Made by a program: the position numbers and the translations under genes | Notes under the pieces: model-generated | Seen by the model: the letters and a program-made list of their open reading frames with translations, nothing else | The model's database searches: none | Told to the model about the DNA's origin: nothing | Shown: positions 8,868 through 19,378 of the stretch, piece by piece | How the letters are laid out: every line of letters begins with the position of its first letter | Numbering within the stretch: position 1 is the first letter of the stretch | Assembly: GCA_003427395.1 (NCBI GenBank) | Contig: BFEA01000322.1 | Span: 506,956-537,375, forward strand | Length of the DNA: 30,420 nucleotides | Source: Chara braunii | Taxonomy: Eukaryota; Streptophyta; Charophyceae; Charales; Characeae | Reading direction: 5' to 3'

Positions 8868-9865
8868 TTGTGAAAGTTGTGACAGTGAGAGTAATACGGG
8901 AATAGAGAGAGCGTACTACTAAAGAAACGGGAAAAGTGACTGCGCAGGTCGCGTAGCGGCACTCCGTGTTTTGATAAGGAAAAAAGAAGAAAAGGATATA
9001 AGATGCTGCGATGAGAAAGATCGACAGCTAACGCAAAATCACAGTAAAAAAAGTTCATTAACGCATGGTGAGTGAATGAGGGAATTGTGAGTTCAATGCT
9101 GCTTTATACACGTCAAGTAACGGCGTTTCGACCCAGCGGGGACGTTGGGTGGGGGTTTGGTATCATGTCGGAGGGCGCGGTGTCCCGGCCCTCCTCTGTG
9201 TGTCAGGCTCCTGCTCGGTACCAACTCGCTCGGACGCCTGCAACTCAGGTTGTTCCCGAACCTCCGTGACTCTTCTGGAATATCCGAATAGTACCCCGCT
9301 ATGGGCCGGTTGAGATGGTGCTACACCCAACAAAAGGGTGCGCCACTGGGTTTTCCATTGGTCCACGCAAGCTCGGCGCCTTGCTGTACAGCAGAGCACT
9401 ACCGGCCTGGGGTCGTGGTAGCCGCCGGGCCCGCCAGGGATGCGAAATCAGGAGGATCAACGCGGTCTTTTCTATTGCGCGTCGAGTGCCCTCTAACCAG
9501 GTTATGGGTTAGGTACATGGGCTCAGTGTTACGGTCGAACAAAAAGAGGATAAAGAAAGGAAAAAAAAAAAAAAAAAGGGATAAGAAGAGAAAAAGGAAG
9601 TCGAGTGTCGGACCTGCGAGCAGATCTGGACCCTCGCTTTAGTTTGGGACGATTTTGTGATCTCTGGCCGCGGCGGCATTATGATTTCTTTTCTTTCCTT
9701 ATTTTGTTGTTATTATTATTATTATTATTAATGATTCATTTTGCTCGATTTTCCCCTTTTATCGTTTTGCGGGCAACTAACGATTCATTTTCGAACCCCG
9801 AGCGCAGCCTAGTGTTCTAGACTAGCCGACCCTTCGTTTATCACCCTGGGGTCTGACCTGTTCGA
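8868..9865. other. no gene seen; A-rich and ATT repeats
   Basis: Contains a poly-purine/poly-A tract at about 9540-9600 and a (TAT)n run at about 9708-9731. TGTTACGGTCGAAC at 9529 has the look of an LTR start, but no partner was found. Short reading frames here have no recognisable content. Confidence 0.45.
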
Positions 9866-9885
9866 CTGGGCGCCACGCTGTGGAA
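9866..9885 (-). promoter_or_regulatory. possible minus-strand LTR end and primer-binding site
   Basis: On the minus strand the sequence reads GGTTCCACA, then GCG, then TGGCGCCCA. This is the layout of an LTR ending in CA, a short spacer and a primer-binding site. TGGCGCCCA is complementary to the last nine bases of a tRNA ending TGGGCGCCA, as plant tRNA-Lys does. The match stops after about nine bases and no second LTR is visible, so this remains a weak call. Confidence 0.25.
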
Positions 9886-10995
9886 CCCCAAAAGAGGGGC
9901 AACCCGCGGCCACTTCGGTAGGAGACTTATCACCCCCCAAGGAAGGTCATAAGCCCCCTCCTTACCATCGGATAGGGGCACCCAATAGCAGTAGGCCGAC
10001 TGCAGGTTTTAAAGAAGGACGGGCATCCGTCGGTATCCCATTATGGAGTCGTCGCACCCAGTCTGCGGGTCACTTTCATGGCTAAGAAAAAACACTTTTG
10101 TGATTGATAACGGAAGCCGGCGCTATGACCGTTGGTGTCATATCACTCGTCCTTCCTTCCATTTTCGTTGTTTCGCTTATCGCATTTTATTAAATATAAA
10201 AATTTAATCGATTAAAAGTGCAGGCTATGAGGGTTACTTGGGTCTCTCACTCAGAGCACGGGGATCGCGATGAGTAATGATCCTTAAAAAGGGGAAGGGG
10301 ATCTGCCGACTGCTACTTGGGCGTGGGCAGTCTCATTACACGGGACACGAGTGATAAAGAGCTAAGTAGGTGGAGTGAGCGCGCGAACTTACTTGTGTGT
10401 GCAAGCTCAAAACACCAGCCGGTAGTCGGGTCTTGTGCAACCCGCTCGAGAGGAGACTCGGCAATGGTCTGGAGCAGCGGACTGTACGGCTATAGGCCGA
10501 AGCACCTCCAGTACATCTGGAGGTGGGAGCGGATGTCAGGGGAAGGGCCCGCGGTGACGGCTATGCTGAACTATAGTTGCTGTAATCGAGAGGTTAGGCT
10601 AAAGGTGAACGTGGAAGGAGGGAAGGAGGAAGAAATGAGAACCGACCAGGGGTTGCAACTGACCATCACAGAGGCCAGGGACCGGGCAGAGAGAAGGTGC
10701 ATGACCATTTCTTACCTGGAGGCGGGGACTTTAACGAACACAGTAGAGCGAGAACAAAAACATCTGGACCGTGACACGGAGGCGGAGAGTGAGGAGAGTG
10801 ACCGAGAGGTCCGGACCCGGTCCTAGCCTAGACTGGATCAGTGGCGACGGGGCCATCCGCGTGTCGAGCCTGTGGAAAACGGTCCAGAGGCTAGTTCACG
10901 GCAACACAGGGACCAGGGCTGGTAGACGGAGAGCAACAGAGGTCAACACGCGGGGGAGGATAATCGCAGAGGGAGAGGAAAAAACACGGGCGGTT

Positions 10996-10998
<3 letters not shown>
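9886..10998. other. no convincing gene
   Basis: Mixed-composition DNA. One open frame, 10317-10826 plus, is 169 codons long but has no recognisable domain and merges into low-complexity Arg/Glu repeats. A perfect 9-bp hairpin (CACCTCCAG, 5-nt loop, CTGGAGGTG) lies at 10503-10525. Confidence 0.45.

Positions 10999-11061
<63 letters not shown>
10999..11061. repeat. (GA)n microsatellite
   Basis: About 31 GA units in an unbroken run, in a plus strand that stays purine-rich from about 10600 to 12080. Confidence 0.97.
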
Positions 11062-11063
<2 letters not shown>

Positions 11064-13360
11064 TGAGTGGTGATGATCGAGAGAGAGAGAACGGGATAGA
11101 ATGCACGTGAATGCTGAACGAGAGAGAGGGAGCACGAGAGAGAAGTTAGACGGGAAGGGAGGGAGAAAAACAGAGGTCAGTTTGCGTCAGCAGCAGGAGT
11201 GAGAGCGGGACCACTCGACTGGGACACCAAGAAGGGGTGGACCTGGGTTTGGTCAAGAGAACTGTGAGGCCAAGATTGGGAGGCGGTTGCAAGGGAAGTC
11301 GGACGCAGAGGAGGAGAGAGGACGATCATTTTACTAGAGTTGTTGACATCACCTTGTGTGAGTGTGTTAGCGCGTCTTCAGGAGCGAAGCCTCAAGCTTC
11401 TGTAACAGAGTCAGTCTAGACGGTGCCAAGAACGAAGGGGGCACCTATGTGTGTAAGCGAAACCCGGGCTTGCTCAGTACAGTTGACATCAACTGCTACC
11501 TCTATGCCCTTGTATGGCAAGCGCGTCTGCCATATACTACAGAGAAGCCAAGCGTGAGTGAGGGCGAAAAGGAGGGAGAAAGGACCACCCACCTACTGAA
11601 CCCGTGAAGGATGGGCACGGAGCTAACTAACGGAGACACGAGGACTAAGGCGTGAGGTAATTACAGACTAGCGAGAGGCATGAGAGAGGGGGAAGTCATA
11701 CGAGAAAGAGAGAGAAAACAGACTGCTGCGAAACGCAAAAGAGAGTTTCGGTTGACGTCACTCTTGTCCTCAAGCCGCGACATGGTGTGGCATTCGTGTG
11801 AAGAAAGTGGTAGTTCGGTTGTCCTAAGCGTCGCAGAAAGGAGAGTGTGAAGAGAGAGAGGAAAGGGGAAAGGTGAGAGAGAGAAGGGAGTACCTGCACT
11901 CACGCGACTCCATTGCTAGCGTCAGTGGTTTTGAACGAACCCAAGTGAGAACCCACACGTTGCTAGTAAGTGTCATTGTCGTGAAACATGCATATCTGGG
12001 TGACTGGGTGAGTAAAGAGCATATCTGGGTGACTGGGTGAGTAAAGAAAGGAGAGGGAGAGAGGTCAGCGCGTGAGAGGAATGGAGTGTGAGAGCACGTG
12101 ATCTGCTTCAGGACTACACGGTGGAGTTACACGAGTGGTGTGATATATGCCTCAGACGAGCTAACTACAGGAGATGATCGCTCACCATGGTAAACTTCCA
12201 CAGCGATCTCGATACGCGAGACGGATAGGCTGAGAAGTCTCTATCAGACTGTGAACAAGTACTACAGCGTCTACGAGAGATATGAAAGAAGAGAGATGTG
12301 GGAGAACGAAGGCCGATCCATTCGCTTATACTGTGGGCCTCGGTTGTTGAAGAGCCCCTTTTGCTGGACTCGCGTAAAGAAGATATTGACTCTTTACTGA
12401 CTGTGCTTGCGAGAAAGGGAGGGAATTAAATTCTTAAAAAGTCTCGTGAGCAAGCATACAGTTGGCATTGCACTTGGCATTCCGACGCTCCTTGGGTACC
12501 ACCTATAAGCGAGTACACCGCTGATTGAAGTCTGGAATCTCTACCTTCTAGCCATCTGCAGATTGCTACTAGTGACTCAATCACCTACAAGTAATAAGGG
12601 TTGGACTTTGAGTTGACTAGTAAGTGACCGTTTATTACCAAGTCATTGGGGACTACTATATTGCGTGCATGATGGGTCTAAGACTCTAAGTTAGAGAAAA
12701 GTTTACGAGATAGCTGATAAAGCTACAGTTGGGAAATGGTAATCGAGGTTCTAATGACATATTACACTTGGAGAGAGCCTTTAGGAACGCTGTGTAAGTC
12801 ACTTGTTGATTCAAGAGTCATGCTTATGTTCAACCACTAGTCTATCTTTCTCAAGCTCTTGCAAAGCACATTTAGATAGAAAGTGTACTGGGAGAATCAC
12901 CTTGTCCAGCACTAGGTGAGGTCGGAGACCCGCGAAGCTTCACGATTAAGGTTTCTTGTATGGCGCTATATCGTCCCTCTTTGCATGATCTGAGCGGGTG
13001 CTCAATTATCTTTAGCTCTGCTTACTAGTGCTTGACTCGGGATGGTGAGTATGGACAATTAAGCAAAAGTGACCACTTGGGATTGAATATGAGGAGGCCT
13101 TTACGCAATTGAAATTGAATGGCCTTTAATTCAGGCTACTTGCCCCCCTTACCAACAGTCTTGCAAGTGATCAGAATAATGATCTAATAATTATGCTAGA
13201 AAAGGTCAACTGAGTACTTGTCGACAGAAAGCTTGGTTGCACGGTATCAGGCGTATCTCGAAAACCGTGGGTGATGGTCAGTCAGAGCGTTCTTCCTGCT
13301 CGTCCATGTAACTTCATTAACCTAAGATTGTTGTGCTTTATTTGTTTGTGAAGTGTTTCG
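11062..13360. other. no gene seen; purine-rich DNA with short tandem duplication
   Basis: No reading frame with recognisable content. Purine-rich to about 12080, then balanced composition with frequent stops in all frames. The only structure noted is the 29-bp duplication listed separately. Confidence 0.5.
11991..12048 (+). repeat. 29-bp tandem duplication
   Basis: CATATCTGGGTGACTGGGTG followed by AGTAAAGA(G/A) occurs at 11991-12019 and again at 12020-12048, differing only at the last base. Confidence 0.95.
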
Positions 13361-15130
13361 TCACCGGTGAAATACGATATTTCTATTGTCTTTCCAGCAA
13401 CAAAACTCAAACTGTTTAAGGTTTAGATGCGTCCAGGTCTGATCAAACCAACAAGGGTTCTGGTGGTGAACTGGTCGCTCTAAGCATTGGTAAAAGCGCA
13501 GAATCAGGGAGGGTGATGATTCTCGATTAGAGATTGTTTGATCCCTGGTTCTCTTTCTCCTGTCTGTGGTGTTCCCGAGGGAAAGTACGGTCACACAATT
13601 GAGTGCACTGCTTCCATCCCTTTCTCTCCCTGACCTGCCTCTGCGGAAAGCAAGTAATGGCTCGATCCTTCTTTTAGGCAGGACGAGCTCAGCGGTGTTG
13701 CTCGGTTGATCAAGTAACACCGACCAAGCTCTAGTATCCTTGCTTATGAGTGGATCGAAGGGAAACGATAATTGGAGCATTTTGTCTTCGGTTTTACTCT
13801 CTTGTTTTCTTGTTGATAGAGAGAAAAAGAGCAATATTAAAGAGAGTTGCCTACCTCCTCGCAAAGTTTCTTTTTGATGGTGACTGATTAGGTGCGCTTA
13901 GGCATTTAAGCCTCAAGTAATCTCACCTACAGGGAGGAGAAGCGAAGTGATCAGAACCTTTACTTTTGCGCCTGCGTACGTATATGCATATGCTAGGACT
14001 TTCATCAAATGCAAAGACCAAAGTGAGGTGTGAAAGCCAGCCCATGAGCTGGATAACCAAATCGACATTGGGAGACGGCTTATGGCCTTAGGCAAACCTC
14101 TCACAAATGAATCTCTAAATTATTCATCAAGACTGGTAAATTCTAAGTATCATCACGCGTACTGTATGGACAACAAAGTGGCCGTCAGACGTCAGCACAG
14201 TGTGATGAAGACAAGGTCTGCTTAGTGAAGCCCTCAGCACGAGAGTTAAGTGTTGGCCGAACCTCTGAGCTGAAAGTTAATCAGGGCTGCAATCGCGCCC
14301 GACTGTTCTCTAGGTCAAGCATAGCCATGTGACTGAACCCAGAAAACACGTTCGGTTTTCCCATGCTCTGAACGAAGAGAAAAACCCTCTGTTACTCGTG
14401 TGGGGGTCAACACGATATGCTTATGTAACATTCACATGCCTTTTTAGTTCGTTCCTTTGCTGATCACTCATCTTGCCTGTCTTGATTAGTCCACTCAAGT
14501 TAAATACGAGCTCGAACCCTGTCCCTAAGTGATGTAACATCCTGCTACGTGTGTGAATATGCACAGTTATACTCAGTAATAGTGTGTCTGTAAGAGTTTT
14601 AGCCATCACCTTCTTGTGCTATAAGCGAAGAAAGTTCATACCGTGTCCTGTACAAGTGGGTACTCAAACTGTTTACATAGACCCATGCCATCGTGTACGA
14701 AAGTTCAGAGTCCATGCATATGATTCCAATCGCCCGGAGACGATTGTGATCGAAAGCGTTCCTCGTAGTTAGATCAAAGCTCGTACCCAAACTTGTTTTA
14801 TGCACTTCTAAATCCCTCCACCAGAGGAGGGTTATACGTCACTCAGAAGAACCTGTTAATGGAGAATGGTTAATACACCGCCACTGGAGGAGATCGTCTG
14901 CGAATCCTTGGCACTTAAACGGTAACCAAAACCGAGTTTGATAATGTTAATGACGAAATAGTGCTTCAGGGTTGTATGAGCAAAGGCATTAGTTAGCAGC
15001 CTCTCAGCACTGGCTTAAAGGGAAGCTGGTTGCAACCAGACTATTGAGGCCGCCGAGAAGACAGACGGGGCAGGGCGCAGAGTATATCAATTGTTGCCAG
15101 AACGACTGCATATTTGGCAGCACGGCCGTA
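13361..15130. other. no convincing gene
   Basis: A 167-codon minus frame (13361-13864) and smaller frames exist but show no domain, no protein-like repeats and no regulatory context. No RNA gene or repeat of note was seen. Confidence 0.45.
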
Positions 15131-15310
15131 GAACCTATGAATCCCCCTTGGCGGCGGCCATCCGCGGCCGAATCCGCGGACGCGGCCAGTCCGCCGATCC
15201 CGCGGACGCGTCCGCGCAGACGCGCGGCTTTGAAGCCACGTGGCGGCCGCAGGGGAGCGACTTCCGAAATTCGGGAGACGCCACGTGGCGGCGCATCCCC
15301 GGCCCCACCC
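15131..15310. repeat. GC-rich palindromic block
   Basis: Contains CCGCGGACGCGG-type words, a perfect 16-bp palindrome CGCGGACGCGTCCGCG at 15201-15216, and GCCACGTGGCGGC twice (15235 and 15280) around CCACGTGG palindromes. The same 16-bp palindrome recurs beyond the gap at 16800-16815, so both are probably members of one interspersed family. Confidence 0.75.
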
Positions 15311-15387
15311 CCCCACACAAAAAAAAAGAAACCAAAAAGATCAACTTTTGGTTGGGGGGTAATGGGCGAAATCGAACGAAATTGGAA

Positions 15388-15441
15388 TTGATTGATTGAT
15401 TGATTGATTGATTGACTGGTGGGGGAGGGGTCTCCCCCCCC

Positions 15442-15500
<59 letters not shown>

Positions 15501-15525
15501 GTGGGGGAGGGGTCGCCCCACCCCC
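15388..15525 (+). repeat. GATT tetranucleotide arrays alternating with G-rich hairpins
   Basis: Two (GATT)n arrays (about 15388-15414 and 15444-15496) are each followed by GGTGGGGGAGGGGTC and a C-rich complement. The G-run/C-run hairpins are at about 15421-15441 and 15503-15525. The second forms GGGGGAGGGG/TCG/CCCCACCCCC with one A-A mismatch. The array plus hairpin has evidently been duplicated as a unit. Confidence 0.9.
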
Positions 15526-15535
15526 ACGACCACGG

Positions 15536-15536
<1 letters not shown>

Positions 15537-15571
<35 letters not shown>

Positions 15572-15675
15572 ACACACACACACCAGTTGTCCCGCGCGCG
15601 GGCGAAGGCGCAGCGGGGGCAGCGCGCGGGCGCAGGGAGGGCAGCGCACACATACACACACACACATATAGGTGT

Positions 15676-15710
<35 letters not shown>

Positions 15711-15780
15711 TAGCTGCTCTCTCTCTCTCTCTCACAGACACAAGTGCGTTGTCCGCGCGCCGGCGAGGGCGCAGCGGCGG

Positions 15781-15837
<57 letters not shown>
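15537..15837. repeat. compound (CA)n/(CT)n microsatellite with GC-rich cassette
   Basis: CA runs alternate with CT runs at about 15677 and 15718, and with two related GC-rich cassettes starting GTTGTCCCGCGCGCGGGCG (about 15586) and GTTGTCCGCGCGCCGGCG (about 15749). The final CA run leads directly into the N run. Open frames here are artefacts of the repeat. Confidence 0.92.
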
Positions 15838-16646
15838 NNNNNNNNNNNNNNNNNNNNNNNNNNNNNNNNNNNNNNNNNNNNNNNNNNNNNNNNNNNNNNN
15901 NNNNNNNNNNNNNNNNNNNNNNNNNNNNNNNNNNNNNNNNNNNNNNNNNNNNNNNNNNNNNNNNNNNNNNNNNNNNNNNNNNNNNNNNNNNNNNNNNNNN
16001 NNNNNNNNNNNNNNNNNNNNNNNNNNNNNNNNNNNNNNNNNNNNNNNNNNNNNNNNNNNNNNNNNNNNNNNNNNNNNNNNNNNNNNNNNNNNNNNNNNNN
16101 NNNNNNNNNNNNNNNNNNNNNNNNNNNNNNNNNNNNNNNNNNNNNNNNNNNNNNNNNNNNNNNNNNNNNNNNNNNNNNNNNNNNNNNNNNNNNNNNNNNN
16201 NNNNNNNNNNNNNNNNNNNNNNNNNNNNNNNNNNNNNNNNNNNNNNNNNNNNNNNNNNNNNNNNNNNNNNNNNNNNNNNNNNNNNNNNNNNNNNNNNNNN
16301 NNNNNNNNNNNNNNNNNNNNNNNNNNNNNNNNNNNNNNNNNNNNNNNNNNNNNNNNNNNNNNNNNNNNNNNNNNNNNNNNNNNNNNNNNNNNNNNNNNNN
16401 NNNNNNNNNNNNNNNNNNNNNNNNNNNNNNNNNNNNNNNNNNNNNNNNNNNNNNNNNNNNNNNNNNNNNNNNNNNNNNNNNNNNNNNNNNNNNNNNNNNN
16501 NNNNNNNNNNNNNNNNNNNNNNNNNNNNNNNNNNNNNNNNNNNNNNNNNNNNNNNNNNNNNNNNNNNNNNNNNNNNNNNNNNNNNNNNNNNNNNNNNNNN
16601 NNNNNNNNNNNNNNNNNNNNNNNNNNNNNNNNNNNNNNNNNNNNNN
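15838..16646. other. assembly gap (809 N)
   Basis: A continuous run of N. It begins inside a CA microsatellite, so the gap was most likely caused by the repeat. Its true length is unknown, and frames reported across it are meaningless. Confidence 1.
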
Positions 16647-16992
16647 TAGGGCCTAAAATTCCCTAAAACCTCTTTTTTTTTTTTTTTTTTTTTTACCTAT
16701 TATTTAATTCAAGAAAATTCTGGTAAAATCGGGTCCACGGCGCGGACCAGGTTGGCCGCGGACGCGGCCCTATCTACGTCCGCTATCCGAGATCGGACCC
16801 GCGGACGCGTCCGCGAGTGTTTCATAGTGTAGAACAACCCGACTATGAACTAATCTCCGAAGGTCCCTTGCTGCCACCACTCGACAACTCCCTTGTTCTG
16901 CAGCAAACCTGAGCAAGGTTACCCCTCTAAGATCCTAACCAGTAAGTGTTTTTCTGCGAACTTTTCAAGTGTCACTCTTGAAGGTCAATGAG
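16647..16992. repeat. poly-T tract and GC-rich palindromic block after the gap
   Basis: A T run of about 22 lies at 16673-16694. GGCCGCGGACGCGGCC is at 16754-16769 and the 16-bp palindrome CGCGGACGCGTCCGCG at 16800-16815. The latter is identical to the one before the gap at 15201. Confidence 0.75.
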
Positions 16993-18129
16993 ATGGGTCC
17001 TCGCAGAGAGACAAGGAGAGATGACACGGTGAGGGTGACCTGCACACTACATTGGGGACGAACCGAAGGATGGGAAAAAATGGTAATCGAGAGCCTTCAT
17101 CGTCAAAGAAGATTCATGATGGAACACGCTCTAATGCTAGTGAAAGATCAGACAATGATTGAGTACACCTACTACATTCATGGATCAAATGGAAAACTGC
17201 ACATCACCCTTTCATCTGTAGGGTCAGTTGAGGAAGCAAGGAAAGTCATTGCTGTTGAACAGTAAGAGGATCTAGTCACCGACTTCAAGAGAGACGTACA
17301 AGCATTAGACAGAGAAAGATTAGGGAGGACGAACCAGATTAGAGGCTGGTCATAATTGGACAAGCAGTACACCATCAGAAAATGAGCAGCAATCGAAACA
17401 GCCACGTCAATGAGACAGTCTAATAAACCCAACGAAGTCAGAGAAGCAGCGACTATCCTACACATGAGTACATTTCAGTCATTTCCAGTCAGTGGGTCAG
17501 TATTGACCAATCTCAATCGGATTGCACTCAAGGAGGCACTTCAATATCAGTATGTCAGCGCAATCTGTTTCAGGCAGGGAGATCTGTCAATCTTCGTTGT
17601 CCTCACCAGTTTCGCAGAAGGCGTCATCTATGACTTGAGATCCTATCTAAAGAAAGGCAAATAAGTTCACGAGCATTTCGACTCAGTCTGGATTTCAGCA
17701 GTGGAATATCTTGAGCAGAGAGAACTTCAGCTTGATGCTTTGGACCCAAGCTCTACTTTGACTATCCCAAGCCGCCGGTTCCTTCTCTACTTACTGATGG
17801 GTCTTGTTGGAATGATCTGGTAGACTTGGCAAAGAGGTACATTTCGCCAGCAGAAGTCAACTACGAGGCAGTGACCGAGCCATCGGAATTCCCACATCTC
17901 AAACGAGGGATTTTATCTAGTCCCTATCTCCCCATTCTATGGGAGGAGTTTTGTTCCATGATTGACTTTTGGGTCATGTACCTTGGACGGAAGTGTTCAG
18001 AGCTCGCAGGCTTCAGGTGACTCTATATTTAGAGGCCGCAACCTTAGAGAGTACGCAGACATCGTTCAAAGCATAAGAAACGAGCAGTCAAATGAGAGAT
18101 TGAGTGTGAGAACCCAAAGGGATGAGTGA
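16993..18129 (+). pseudogene. decayed ORF of unknown family
   Basis: One frame runs from an ATG at 16993 to about 17730, broken only by TAA 17263, TAA 17353, TGA 17383 and TAA 17662. After a frameshift near 17740 it continues as FGPKLYFDYPKPPVPSLL and stays open to 18020. A further frame change leads to FRGRNLREYADIVQSIRN and a final TGA at 18127. The total is about 375 codons. Composition is protein-like, with mixed hydrophobic segments (VSAICFRQGDLSIFVVLTSF), a charged N-terminus and a WEEFCSMIDFWVMYL stretch. I do not recognise a domain. It may be a gag-like gene of a retroelement or a dead host gene. A GTAAGT donor-like site lies just upstream at 16943. Confidence 0.5.
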
Positions 18130-18472
18130 GGATTCTTGAGGAGTGCTGACTATGTCTGTTCATCCGTACTTTCTGAGACTATTATGAGTTCTCACTTTTC
18201 CCTCATTCATCTGGTCTTTGTCTTCAGTTAGTCAGTCTTGATTATCTCTTTTGGCATTGCTTGATGATTTTGTTTTATGTTGATTATGTCCTAAGACCGG
18301 GGTCCGGCGAAGACCGCAATTGAAGGGTTTCACTCAAAGCCGGACGCACACAACAGGAAGGGATTTGCTTTATTTAATTTATTTATCTACTGCAGATGCA
18401 CACAAAATCCTGCGTGACAGTCTGTTGGCTTTTCGGTTTCCAGAAGTGGCTTGACTAAAAAACGTGCGACAT
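18130..18472. other. no gene seen
   Basis: T-rich sequence with short palindromic words (CCGGGGTCCGG near 18298) and no supported coding region. It may be the 3' flank of the decayed ORF before it. Confidence 0.5.
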
Positions 18473-18697
18473 CGAGTCACTCCAAGCATCTACCGACCGA
18501 GCCATTCCAAGCATCTATCGACCGGGCCACTCCAACCACCTACACCCCGAGCCACTCCAAGCACCTACACACCGAGTCACTCCAAGCAACTGCCCACCGA
18601 GCCACTCCAAACACCTACCCACCGATCCACGCCAAGCACCTACCGATCGAGCCACTTCAGGCACCTTCTGACCAAGCCACTCCAATCGCATTCTTCT
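18473..18697 (+). repeat. 25-bp minisatellite, nine copies
   Basis: Units begin at 18473 and every 25 bp after it, with the pattern CGAGCCACTCCAAGCACCTA plus about five bases. The last unit is more diverged. Because 25 is not a multiple of three, all three frames rotate through the same three peptides (SHSKHL, EPLQA, RATPxTY), so the apparent open frames are artefacts. Confidence 0.95.
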
Positions 18698-18810
18698 TTT
18701 CTTACTCCTCTGTCTCTCTCTATCCGTGTCTCTCTATCTCTTTCCCTCCTGTCTCCCTCTCTCTCTCTCTCTCTCTTTCTCTCTCCCTTTCTCTGTCTCT
18801 CTATGCGTGT
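18698..18810. repeat. pyrimidine-rich (CT) tract
   Basis: Imperfect CT microsatellite with TCTCTCTC runs, directly after the minisatellite. Confidence 0.9.
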
Positions 18811-18866
18811 TCCGTTTCTTGAATTCGTTAATAGTGCTGAAATTTAGTAGTTGGTTTGGGCCTAAC

Positions 18867-18936
18867 TTTTTTTTTTTTTTTTTGTAGGCATTGCCCGCAC
18901 CACCCGCACCGCGGACGCTTAGCTAGTTTTTATTAC

Positions 18937-18979
<43 letters not shown>

Positions 18980-18996
18980 TATTTTATTTATTTTAT
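18867..18996. repeat. poly-T and (TTA)n/(TTTTA) repeats
   Basis: A T run lies at 18867-18883, followed by GTAG and a GC-rich word (CCGCGGACGC). A (TAT)n array follows at about 18930-18980 and passes into TTTTA-type repeats. Confidence 0.95.
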
Positions 18997-19080
18997 TTTT
19001 TAATCTCAAAATTTCACTGTTTATTTATTTTTCTTTCCCCTTCCCCTCCGTGGTTGTTATTTTATTTTCTTGATTAGGTA

Positions 19081-19378
19081 GCCGCTACCCTACCCTAACC
19101 ACCCAACTCCGGTTAGGGTTTAATTAGTGTTTTTCTATGGCTTAGGGTTCTCCTAACCCCCTTCCTCTCCCACATCCTCCCGTCAGGCAACCTGGATCCA
19201 AACGGCTTCTCTCCCCTCGATCGGATTCGAGTCACCCTCTCACGCGCGACCTACTCCTCACGGGCGAGCCGACTCATGACTACCCACTCCGTTTCCGTGG
19301 TCCCCCCCCTCTCACCGGTGGTCCCCTGTCCCACATTATAACCCATCTCTTTCCCAACCTTTCTCCCGACCTCTCACC
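19081..19378 (+). other. probable 5' leader of element 2
   Basis: C/T-rich and free of long frames, lying directly before the gag start. It contains an inverted repeat of telomere-like words, ACCCTAACC (19092) and GGTTAGGGT (19111). No LTR or primer-binding site is identifiable with confidence. Confidence 0.45.

Noticed and set aside
9842-9880. TTCGACT flanked by GC-rich sequence, considered as a tRNA T-arm
   Set aside because: The stem after the loop does not pair and no anticodon or D arm is present.
10317-10826. 169-codon plus-strand frame
   Set aside because: No recognisable domain; it ends in low-complexity Arg/Glu sequence next to the GA repeat. Length is within chance for stop-poor GC-rich DNA.
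13082-13125. EYEEAFTQLKLNGL, reminiscent of the RT-RNase H junction of Ty3 elements
   Set aside because: Only about 14 codons match, with stops on both sides and no RT or RNase H motifs nearby.
13361-13864. 167-codon minus-strand frame
   Set aside because: No domain, no context, and neighbouring sequence is full of stops.
15490-16666. Long frames of about 390 codons across the gap
   Set aside because: Made of CA-repeat peptides and N translated as X.
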